DNA of 19,501 nt from DASRQZ01 sp964571275 (lineage in GTDB: Bacteria; Myxococcota_A; Polyangia; Fen-1088). The stretch spans positions 1-19,501 of the forward strand of contig CAZNCQ010000129.1 in assembly GCA_964571275.1 (NCBI GenBank). Direction: 5' to 3'. Both the position numbers and the translations under genes were made by a program. Below the pieces are notes generated by a model. That model saw only the letters and a program-made list of their open reading frames with translations, ran no database searches and had not been told where the DNA came from. Positions 7,601 to 13,054 of this stretch are shown here, one piece after another; positions within the stretch are counted from its first letter, which is position 1, and each line of letters opens with the position of its first letter.

Positions 7601-8528
7601 CGGCCTGGCGCCCATCGCCTGGCGATCGGACGACTCGGCGACCGGAGGCAGCTCGAACGCTCTCATCCCGTTCTTCTACGAGAGCCGCGCGCCCAAGCGC
7701 TTCCGGTTCTTCACGTTGCTCGGCGGTTACAGCCGCAGCGAGACGTCGCGCACCTGGTACGCGCTCTTGTTCGCGTCCAGCGACGGCATCGAGCGGCGCT
7801 TCCGCATGTTCGCGCCGTTCTGGTTCAGCAACGAGAACAAGGGGACCGAGACCCGGACCCGGGTGATTCCGCCGCTGCTCTACGTCTCGCGCACGACGCC
7901 GCAAACGGCGCTGACCACGTTCCTGGCGCTCTTCTGGCACCACCGCGACATCGCGTCGTCGATGACCCTGGGGCTGCCGCTCTACTATGACTTCGACGAC
8001 TTCCACGAGAGCCGCACCACCGTGCTGGTGCCGTTCTTCGTGCGCCATCACCGCGCGGCCGACGACACGACCTACACCGTCGCGCCGTTCTTCTACCGGC
8101 GCTACAGCCCCGAAGACTCGACGACGGTCGCCTTTCCGCTGGTCTGGGCCTTCCGCCACGGCACCGACAGCACCACGCTGGTCTTTCCGTTCTACGCGCA
8201 CTGGCACCGGCCGAGCTATCAGTCGACGTACATCTTCCCCACGTACTACTATCGCGAGGGCCTCGGCCCGAGCGGCCCCGACGGCACCTACCGCCGCCTG
8301 CTGGTGCCGTTCTTCGAGACCGCGGTCAAGCGCCGCGGCGACTATATGTGGGAAGTGCTGGGCGGTCTCTTCGGCCACGAGAGCGTCGGCCGCAAGCGCT
8401 ACTTGAAGGTCTTCTTCATGACCTTCGAATCCGAGGCCCCGACCCACGCGCAGACGTCCTGGTACGGCAAGCCGCTGCGCACCTCGCGCCGCGAGGCGAC
8501 CCGCGGCCTCAACGCCAACGTCTGGTAG
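4680..8528 (+). CDS. Giant exported aromatic beta-repeat protein of unknown function
   Basis: A 1282-residue protein. Residues 1-24 are a signal peptide. Residues 25-87 are a low-complexity Ala/Pro linker. Residues 88-106 are a cysteine motif with C88, C94, C100 and C106 at exact six-residue steps. From about residue 112 to 1250 the protein is a continuous run of about 60 degenerate units of 15-23 residues, roughly T-T-x-hydrophobic(2)-F-P-aromatic(3)-(R/H)-x-(R/H)-D followed by a polar Gly/Asp/Ser turn. Examples are TTTLFPIFWRFRDAG, TTVLFPFFFRHRD and TTVAFPLVWAFRHG. A variant strand, PLGGYSRDD or LLGGYSRSE, recurs at intervals. The last residue is Trp. The pattern implies an all-beta solenoid, lipid groove or very large outer-membrane sheet. 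I do not recognise a named family and assign no function. It converges on a lipoprotein gene seven bases downstream. Confidence 0.9.
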   Translation: MRRLAAGLGAAVLIAWVSAGSARAATRNSLDPFRPDRSTTGASGDGRPLLSPFRVADAQPAAPAAAPSSTPAAATPAAAPAPAGPKACQSDDDCPGENFCAEHGVCEAIATRTNVLYLYYHEGSFQEVLGLYWSKKGPSGYKVVVPIYWHYWSPKTRTRVVAPFFWRYDNYGTGYRATVIVPGLPISWSSQPDASSFGVWPIFYRSTKFGWAAPIFGSFEIDDPEHKSSFGALAFLYWWKRSPTRDRDFAFPLLFSTRSPQSAFTYAVPLTFYWRDKDDKNLLVLPLLYANQTKKGGALYSLIGYHTRDGDQSDGSLFWLYWFGSNRGDHSGYNVFFPVVWSFHSANDNTTVAGPLIHVRRKTWYFNTAIPLWWSGGDTAKGEAFRTLLPFFYWERAEHGKRSMWVTPLGGYSRDDVQGSRTLLLLPLIFTRHDRTSALHVITPAFIRYRSDDAGAATNLIALLLFTRKDPTGSTTTLFPIFWRFRDAGTGTTATALLPFFGHRSGPAETGTFAGLGLWFYHRTFTGQAGGEPGWSTGVFPVAFFGRRGEREHGVILPLFWHVAGPQGTTTVLFPFFFRHRDKHATSTGTLPFVFFGHNDRGQRYFVQFPFFWHFADDREGWSTTVTPLGYHHSTRDSWSGGLPPLVFIGGGPGKSQVAIVPLFWRFTNDAEHKATTVVLNYFHRSHGDETTDCFFPLFYYRRGARPGGGDETSFMLFPIVHYRRDAESSLVATLLGASWRKGDRAFGFVGPYLWYRGEVFDAKGVPFIYADITNHATHERTRQYGPWFELDAPGSHSGILFPFYGRYDDAHEHDTYVFPTFFRLRKDDGSAIDTFFPFYWHSHSRTGSTTVVTLWYRHREEHGVHDTGVAPVYFYAKNDQRSVLAIPPLLLYRRHDFTNDSVRMLAALIVYHTSDPSSDSTVVFPLWWSAHDRQRSHRVLFPVYWHFDDQEAHTTLNFVGPVFWASNGTSRTRGLAPIAWRSDDSATGGSSNALIPFFYESRAPKRFRFFTLLGGYSRSETSRTWYALLFASSDGIERRFRMFAPFWFSNENKGTETRTRVIPPLLYVSRTTPQTALTTFLALFWHHRDIASSMTLGLPLYYDFDDFHESRTTVLVPFFVRHHRAADDTTYTVAPFFYRRYSPEDSTTVAFPLVWAFRHGTDSTTLVFPFYAHWHRPSYQSTYIFPTYYYREGLGPSGPDGTYRRLLVPFFETAVKRRGDYMWEVLGGLFGHESVGRKRYLKVFFMTFESEAPTHAQTSWYGKPLRTSRREATRGLNANVW

Positions 8529-8535
8529 CGCGACA

Positions 8536-10818
8536 CTAGAAGATCGTCATGACCTCTTTGTACGGAAAGAGGTTCCAGGGCGTGCATCGCGTCGCCGAGG
8601 TCACCGTCACGGGTTGAATCGAAGTCTGCGTCCCCGTGCAGTCGGGGAGCACGCTCGAGCGCACGTAAACCGCGCTCGAGCCGCCGCCCAGGTGCAGGTC
8701 GTCCTGCTGCGAGCCGTTCAGCGTGAAGGTGTTGGGGCCCGTGACGGTCACGATCCAGCGGCCGTTGGCGACGATCGCATCGGCGCGGCTGATGACGATG
8801 TCGTCGCCGGTGGCGAGCCCGTGCGGCGCCGAGGTGGTGATGGCGAGCGGCGTCGCGTTGGTGATGCCGATGATCGATTGGTGCGGGCACTCGTTGCCCA
8901 CGCCATCGTGGTCGACGCAGACGCGCAGCACACGCGAGACCTGCACGTTGCCCAGCTTGTCCGCCGCGCGCACCGCCATGCACGACCAGCCGTCGCGGAC
9001 GTTGTTGGCGAACGCGTCGAACTGGTTGCCCACGCACTGCAGGCCGCTCGGCACCACCGGCGCCAGCGTCCAGATCGCCGGCTCGCTGCCGCTGGTGTAG
9101 GGGATCGCCATGGTGAGGTCGGTGGTGTAGCAGAGCGGATCCGGGTGCGCGGCGTCGGTGCCCGGCGAGCACGGCAGCGTCGGATCGTTGAGGATCGACG
9201 GGTCCGCCGTCAGGTCGGCGTGCCCGGTCGTCGCGATCGGCACCAGGTTGACCAGCAGCGCGTCCTTCGACGACATCGGCGTGGTCGTGGGCACGAGCAG
9301 CGGGTTGATCTTGTCGCACACGCCATCGCCATCGCTGTCGACGACCAGCGGCTGGGTCGTGTCGTCGAGGACCAGCAGCTCGACCCGCGCGGGATCGACC
9401 AGCGAGATCGGGATGATATCCGCGCCGCCCGACAGCGGCGTGTTGCCGCGATCCTCGACGCGCGCGCGCACGTCGAAGAGCTGCGCGGTCTTCTCGCCGT
9501 CGTCGACGGCGTCGCTGCCCAGCGGATCGAACTCCCAGCTGCACGACCAGATGCTGGCGTTCTTCACCCGCACGCGGAAGTGAGACGACGGGTCGAGGTC
9601 GGCCAGCGGCGGCGTGTTGTCGAGCGCGACGGTGTAGCCGATCGAGGACTCGTTGCCGAGCAGGTCGGAAGCGCGGAACGACACCGTCGGATAGAGGTCG
9701 TGGACGTCGAGCAAGCGCGTGTCGAACTGGTGGCTGTAGCGGCCCGCGGTCGAGGGATCGGGGTCGAGCTTGACCGTGAACGTCTCGCCGCCGTGCGCCA
9801 CGACCGCGACCACCGACGAGTCGAGCACGTTCGACGGATCGGTCACCACCGCGGCGATCGTCGTGATCGAGCCGATGATCGTGCCGACCGTGGGGACGGT
9901 CATGTCGATCGACGGCCCCTGGTTGTCGATCACGAAGCGCACCGAGGCCGTGGTCTTGGTTCCGTTCGAGTTGGTCGCGGTCACCGCGAACAGCTGCTCA
10001 CCGTCGAGCGGTGGCATGTAGGCGGTGAAATCGATCAGCGTGGTCCACTGATTGGCCGGCGTCCCCGTCGGTCCGCTCGGCGTCAGCACGTGGCTGCCGA
10101 CCGACATGGTCACGCCGGAGATCGGCGCGAAGATCGCGTCGGTGATCGTCACCTGCGCGGCGATCGAGCCCTTGTACGAGGTGCCCTGCGCCGGCTTCAT
10201 GATCGCGATCGTCGGACCTGAGTCGGCGCGGAAGCCGCGCACCGCGGTGCCGGTGGCGCCGCTCACCGTGGTGGCGCCGAGGTGCAATTCGTAGTTGCCG
10301 CTGACGAGGCCGCTCACGTCGACGGGCGTTTCGGCGTAGACGTAGGTGGCGGCGGTGCCGACCGCGCCAGCGCTGCTGGTCAGCGTCAGCGGTGTCGACG
10401 AGATCTTCTTCGCCATGGTGCCCGTCGACCAGAGCTCGGCGGTCACGGTGTCGAGGTTGTCGGAGACCGTCCCCGCGGGGACGGTGACCACCACGGTGAC
10501 CTGCGGGACGAAGCGCTGCGCGGCGGGGACGATGTCGTTGTCGGCCGGTGAATCCACGGAGACGGAGACCGTGACGCCCGCGATCGTTCCGTCGATGTTG
10601 CCGTCGGTGTTGCCGTCGGTCTTGCCATCGGCTCCGGGGGCGCCTGCGTCGGCGTCCGCCGATCGATCGCCGCTGCCGGTATCATGGTTGGTGATGTCCG
10701 GAATGCCGGAGTCGGTGTGCTGGAACGGCGTGCCCTCGACGCCCTTTCCGCCGCACCCGACGGCAAGAACGACGAGCGGCCAAAGCGAGCGACGAATGGA
10801 CCAGACGCGAGGGTGCAT
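8536..10818 (-). CDS. Multi-domain surface lipoprotein with Ig-like domains and an E1_FCCH-like domain
   Basis: A 760-residue protein. The N-terminus has a basic segment, a hydrophobic core and LAVGC with Cys22 as the likely lipidated residue; Ala rather than Leu at -3 makes the lipobox imperfect. Residues about 25-80 are an Asp/Gly/Thr-rich linker including TDGN repeats. Three Ig-like or cadherin-like segments follow, separated by ADSGPTI, DNQGPSIDM and DNTPPLADL, a pattern common in deltaproteobacterial surface proteins. DSDGDGVCD near residue 495 resembles a thrombospondin type 3 calcium loop. Residues about 645-703, with PHGLATGDDIVIS and TVTGPNTFTLNGS, resemble the E1_FCCH-type beta module also found in phage and secreted proteins. 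GAGGG just upstream supports the ATG at 10818. The role is probably structural or adhesive at the outer membrane; this is inference. Confidence 0.9.
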   Translation of the reverse strand: MHPRVWSIRRSLWPLVVLAVGCGGKGVEGTPFQHTDSGIPDITNHDTGSGDRSADADAGAPGADGKTDGNTDGNIDGTIAGVTVSVSVDSPADNDIVPAAQRFVPQVTVVVTVPAGTVSDNLDTVTAELWSTGTMAKKISSTPLTLTSSAGAVGTAATYVYAETPVDVSGLVSGNYELHLGATTVSGATGTAVRGFRADSGPTIAIMKPAQGTSYKGSIAAQVTITDAIFAPISGVTMSVGSHVLTPSGPTGTPANQWTTLIDFTAYMPPLDGEQLFAVTATNSNGTKTTASVRFVIDNQGPSIDMTVPTVGTIIGSITTIAAVVTDPSNVLDSSVVAVVAHGGETFTVKLDPDPSTAGRYSHQFDTRLLDVHDLYPTVSFRASDLLGNESSIGYTVALDNTPPLADLDPSSHFRVRVKNASIWSCSWEFDPLGSDAVDDGEKTAQLFDVRARVEDRGNTPLSGGADIIPISLVDPARVELLVLDDTTQPLVVDSDGDGVCDKINPLLVPTTTPMSSKDALLVNLVPIATTGHADLTADPSILNDPTLPCSPGTDAAHPDPLCYTTDLTMAIPYTSGSEPAIWTLAPVVPSGLQCVGNQFDAFANNVRDGWSCMAVRAADKLGNVQVSRVLRVCVDHDGVGNECPHQSIIGITNATPLAITTSAPHGLATGDDIVISRADAIVANGRWIVTVTGPNTFTLNGSQQDDLHLGGGSSAVYVRSSVLPDCTGTQTSIQPVTVTSATRCTPWNLFPYKEVMTIF
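8552..8573. terminator. Perfect 8-bp hairpin at the convergent gene junction
   Basis: ACCTCTTT (8552-8559) and AAAGAGGT (8566-8573) are exact inverted repeats around a six-base loop. The element lies inside the last codons of the minus-strand lipoprotein gene and 23 bases past the stop of the plus-strand repeat gene. It could therefore stop plus-strand transcription as it enters the opposing gene. Neither side has a T-run, so it is not a textbook intrinsic terminator. Confidence 0.35.
10586..10632 (-). repeat. 12-bp tandem repeat, about four copies, encoding (T/I)DGN
   Basis: Units of the form TTGCCGTCGGTG start at 10598, 10610 and 10622, with a diverged copy at 10586. On the minus strand they encode KTDGNTDGNIDG in the linker behind the lipid anchor. 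The 12-base period keeps frame, so copy number changes would only lengthen the linker. Confidence 0.7.
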
Positions 10819-10844
10819 GTCCCTCGTCGATCGTCAAAACCACC

Positions 10845-10875
10845 GATCTACTTGAGGGAAACGGGGCTCTGTCGA
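10845..10875 (-). promoter_or_regulatory. Weak candidate promoter of the lipoprotein gene
   Basis: On the minus strand TCGACA (10875-10870) and TAGATC (10850-10845) are 19 bases apart, upstream of the ATG at 10818. The -35 box matches the consensus in five of six positions. The long spacer and poor -10 box make this tentative. Confidence 0.25.
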
Positions 10876-10902
10876 GCCTTACCTGCCGCTGGCGTTTCGC
10901 GT

Positions 10903-10969
10903 GGACGGAGCCGGGCTTGCCCCGGCGGAGTCCTTCGCGGGAGGGTTTGGGAACCCTCCCAGGGTTCCC
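10903..10969. repeat. Palindromic intergenic element with three hairpins, two mutually exclusive
   Basis: Hairpin A pairs GCCGGG (10910-10915) with CCCGGC (10921-10926), and an outer GGAC/GTCC pairing (10903-10906 with 10930-10933) is possible. Hairpin B pairs GGGAGGGTT (10939-10947) with AACCCTCCC (10952-10960). Hairpin C pairs GGGAACCCT (10949-10957) with AGGGTTCCC (10961-10969). B and C share 10952-10957 and cannot form together. The element starts two bases past the stop of the 10971-11480 gene. It may be a terminator for that gene or a REP-type repeat. The rest of the 10819-10970 gap holds only the weak promoter and the ribosome binding site of the lipoprotein gene. Confidence 0.6.
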
Positions 10970-10970
10970 A

Positions 10971-11480
10971 TCACGGAGACTCTGGCGGCGCGAAATCGAT
11001 CACCCAGAAGTGCGTGCCGCCGGGACCGGCCTCCTGCCGCGGCGTCGACTGCGCGGGCGCGCGCAGCGCGATGTCGAGCTGGATGTCGCGGTGACGTTGA
11101 TGCACCGCGATCCGTTCGACCGGGCTCGCGAAGAAGCGCGTGTCGAGCATGCGGCTGTTGTTGCGCATGTGAATCCGGCAGTTGTGCAGCGTCACGGTCA
11201 CGCCGCTCTTGGCCTGCTCGACCTTGAGCTCCACCTCGGCCGTGGTCTGTACGAAGACGCGGGAGCCGCTCTCCGTGACCTGGAACCCAGTCCAGACCAG
11301 CTGCGGCGTGCCGCGCTTGGGCGCCGTACCGAGCGGCGATCCGCTGCCGCCGGGCATGACGGAGAAGACCGGGCGCGCCGTTGCGGTATCGCCGTCGCGA
11401 GGCTGAGTCGGCCGCGCCGGCGCCGGCTGAACGGCAAGCCAGGTCACGATCGCTCCCAACGTCAAGCCGAGGCTGCTCAC
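10971..11480 (-). CDS. Small exported protein, possible AMIN-like domain
   Basis: A 169-residue protein whose first 22 or so residues (VSSLGLTLGAIVTWLAV...) look like a signal peptide or membrane anchor. A Pro/Thr-rich linker follows to about residue 50. The remaining segment, with LVWTGFQVTESGSRVFVQT, VELKVEQAKSGVTVTLHNC, a T-R-F-F-A-S-P-V-E strand and DIQLDIALR, has the strand order of AMIN domains, which bind peptidoglycan in pilus secretins and amidases. The match is by eye only. The GTG start at 11480 was chosen over the ATG at 11522 because a TACAAT box ends six bases before the GTG and the longer form would overlap it. It lies 241 bases downstream of folC, in its own unit. Confidence 0.7.
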   Translation of the reverse strand: MSSLGLTLGAIVTWLAVQPAPARPTQPRDGDTATARPVFSVMPGGSGSPLGTAPKRGTPQLVWTGFQVTESGSRVFVQTTAEVELKVEQAKSGVTVTLHNCRIHMRNNSRMLDTRFFASPVERIAVHQRHRDIQLDIALRAPAQSTPRQEAGPGGTHFWVIDFAPPESP

Positions 11481-11486
11481 ACGTTG

Positions 11487-11517
11487 ATTGTAGACCCGGG
11501 CCGGCACGCGCTGACAA
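11487..11517 (-). promoter_or_regulatory. Candidate promoter with the -10 box six bases before the GTG start
   Basis: On the minus strand TTGTCA (11517-11512) and TACAAT (11492-11487) are 19 bases apart. TACAAT matches the sigma-70 consensus in five of six positions. It ends six bases before the GTG at 11480, so the transcript would be leaderless or nearly so. The spacer is longer than ideal. Confidence 0.45.
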
Positions 11518-11601
11518 GGCAAACGCGCGCGAGCACGAGAACGCTGGGTATTCCTGCGCTGGTCGCCTACATGCGGACGGCGCAGGGAAAAGGCCGATCA
11601 G

Positions 11602-11681
11602 GGAACCGCCAAGACGCCACAGACGCCAAGTCCGGACAAAAATAGTCCGGATCATGGCGTGCTCGGCGCCCTCGCGGTTCC
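11602..11681. repeat. 80-bp nested imperfect palindrome (REP/MITE-like)
   Basis: Three nested inverted repeats share one centre. The outer pair is GGAACCGC (11602-11609) with GCGGTTCC (11674-11681), the middle ACGCCA (11623-11628) with TGGCGT (11655-11660), and the inner TCCGGAC (11631-11637) with GTCCGGA (11645-11651) around an AT-rich loop AAAAATA. The arms between outer and middle pairs are both 13 bases. GACGCCA occurs twice in the left arm. The element fills the gap between folC and the 169-residue gene (11481-11721), which otherwise holds only the promoter at 11487-11517 and the start of the folC 3-prime repeat. I see no gene in this gap. Confidence 0.7.
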
Positions 11682-11698
11682 TCAGTCGGATTTCTGTT

Positions 11699-11728
11699 CC
11701 TAGAGCTGGCCTAGAGCTGGCCTAGAGC
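11699..11728. repeat. 11-bp tandem repeat over the folC stop codon, about 2.7 copies
   Basis: CCTAGAGC recurs at 11699, 11710 and 11721, an exact 11-base period (unit GCTCTAGGCCA on the minus strand). The first copy met by a ribosome supplies the TAG stop of folC at 11724-11722. Further copies put TAG in other frames. CTAG is uncommon in most bacterial DNA, which makes the cluster stand out. Confidence 0.75.
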
Positions 11729-13005
11729 GGATCCGAGACCGGCTGCGGATCGACGCGCTCGCCGAGCAGGGCCGCGCGCGCCTCGGCCGCCAGGAAGATC
11801 GATCCCGCGACCACCACCAGGCCGTAGTAGCCGCCCGCGAGGCGCCGCGCCTCGGCGATCGCTTCGCGCGAATCGTCGATCGCCTGCACCAGCGGCGCGG
11901 ACCTGCCACTGGCGCGCGCGCACGTCTCGATCGCAGCGGCCAGCTCGGCGGCCGGCAGCGCGCGCGGGTTGCGCGAGCGGGTGGCGATCACCTTGGAAAA
12001 AAGCGGCAGGAGCGGCCGCAGCACGCCGCTCAGATCTTTCCCCGCGACGACCGAGATGACCAGCGCCGCGCGCCGCGCGCCGATCATCGTGGGCAGCGCC
12101 GCCGCCAGAACGTCGGCGCCCTCGGGGTTGTGCGCGCAGTCGAGCAGCACGTCGCCGTCCGACGTTGCCACGCGCTCGAGCCGCGCCGGCCAGCGCACGC
12201 CGGTCAGCCCCGCAACGATCGCCTCGTCTGGCAACGCGCGCCCCTGCCCTCGCGCCACTTCGCGCGCCAGCGCCACCGCGATCGCCGCGTTCCCGCGCTG
12301 GTGCCCGCCCGCGAGCGCCGGGGCCGGCCGATCCGGGCCGAGATCGAAGTCGCGCCCGAGGCGGAGCAGCGGCGCGCCGACGGCGCGTGCGGTTTCGTCG
12401 ATCGCGGCGTCGGCCTCCGGCGGCACGCGCGCCAGGAAGCACGGCACGCCCGGCTTGAGGATCCCGGCTTTCTCGCGCGCGATCGCCTCCAGCGTCGTGC
12501 CCAGAAACTCCACGTGGTCCCAGCCGATGCTCGTGATGGCCGTCGCCACCGGCGCGCACACGGTCACCGCGTCGAGGCGTCCACCGAGCCCGGTCTCGAG
12601 CACCGCGAGCTCGACGCGCTCCTCGGCCATGACCAGGAACGAGAGCACCGTCGCGACCTCGAAGTAGGTCAGCGGAACGCCCGTGGCCGCGATCGCTTCG
12701 TCGAGGCGCGCCAGGCGATCGCCGTCGACCTCGGCGCCGTCGACGCTTATGCGCTCGGTGAAGCGGCAAAGGTGCGGTGACGTGTAGAGCCCGGTGCGCC
12801 AGCCGGCGGCGCGCAGGATCGCCTCGGTCATCGCCGCCGTCGAGCCCTTGCCGTTGGTGCCGGCGATCTGCACCGCGGGCAGCCGCTGCTCGGGCGAGCC
12901 GAGCATGCCGAGCGCGCGCTGCACGCGCTCGAGCCCGAAGTCGACGCCCAGACTGCGCAGACCGTCGAGCCGCGCCAGCAGCGCGGGATAGCCGCGCGAC
13001 TTCAT
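11722..13005 (-). CDS. folC: Bifunctional folylpolyglutamate synthase / dihydrofolate synthase
   Basis: A 427-residue cytoplasmic ATP-dependent ligase of the Mur ligase superfamily that adds glutamate to dihydropteroate and folates. Seen in order: the P-loop GTNGKGS (residues 49-55), TSPHLCRFTERI, the LETGLGGRLDAVT segment, TSIGWDHVEFLG, REKAGILKPG with the usually carbamylated lysine, then C-domain DCAHNPEGA and RNPRALP. Length is normal. The ATG at 13005 is the only usable start: in-frame upstream codons contain no start before a TGA at 13026. The gene follows accD by 49 bases, a pairing also known in E. coli. That gap holds the mini-ORF ladder described separately, and no Shine-Dalgarno lies at normal distance from the folC ATG. 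Confidence 0.96.
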   Translation of the reverse strand: MKSRGYPALLARLDGLRSLGVDFGLERVQRALGMLGSPEQRLPAVQIAGTNGKGSTAAMTEAILRAAGWRTGLYTSPHLCRFTERISVDGAEVDGDRLARLDEAIAATGVPLTYFEVATVLSFLVMAEERVELAVLETGLGGRLDAVTVCAPVATAITSIGWDHVEFLGTTLEAIAREKAGILKPGVPCFLARVPPEADAAIDETARAVGAPLLRLGRDFDLGPDRPAPALAGGHQRGNAAIAVALAREVARGQGRALPDEAIVAGLTGVRWPARLERVATSDGDVLLDCAHNPEGADVLAAALPTMIGARRAALVISVVAGKDLSGVLRPLLPLFSKVIATRSRNPRALPAAELAAAIETCARASGRSAPLVQAIDDSREAIAEARRLAGGYYGLVVVAGSIFLAAEARAALLGERVDPQPVSDPL

Positions 13006-13048
13006 CGCGCTCTCATCGCGTTGTCATCGGGTTGTCATCGGGTCCTCT
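13002..13048 (-). promoter_or_regulatory. Ladder of three overlapping five-codon mini-ORFs leading into folC
   Basis: Four copies of an 11-base unit (like CGATGACAACC) lie between accD and folC on the minus strand. AGAGGA (13048-13043) is a good Shine-Dalgarno four bases before the first ATG at 13038. That ATG reads M-T-T-R-stop, ending at 13024. The second ATG at 13027 reads M-T-T-R-stop, ending at 13013. The third at 13016 reads M-R-A-R-stop, ending at 13002. Each TGA overlaps the next ATG as ATGA, and the third overlaps the folC ATG at 13005. The strong ribosome site is 37 bases from folC, too far for direct use. This suggests folC is translated by repeated termination and re-initiation. 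It may instead be a start-region minisatellite. Confidence 0.7.
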
Positions 13049-13054
13049 GGGCGC

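Noticed and set aside
6192..8447. A 751-residue open frame opposite the giant repeat gene
   Set aside because: Its Arg/Glu/Val-rich composition with no motif is the usual antisense shadow in GC-rich DNA; the plus-strand frame has a signal peptide and regular repeats.
4680..8528. Assignment of the aromatic repeats to MORN, WD40, YD or WG families
   Set aside because: The FP-aromatic strand core, the 18-residue period and the absence of the diagnostic Gly, Trp-Asp, Tyr-Asp or Trp-Gly pairs do not fit any of them.
8614..10221. A 535-residue open frame opposite the lipoprotein gene
   Set aside because: Low-complexity Arg/His/Val/Asp sequence without domains; the minus strand encodes the lipoprotein with clear Ig-like and linker features.
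11571..11645. A 24-codon plus-strand open frame inside the folC downstream gap
   Set aside because: It crosses the left half of the 80-bp palindrome, has no ribosome site and shows no protein-like pattern.
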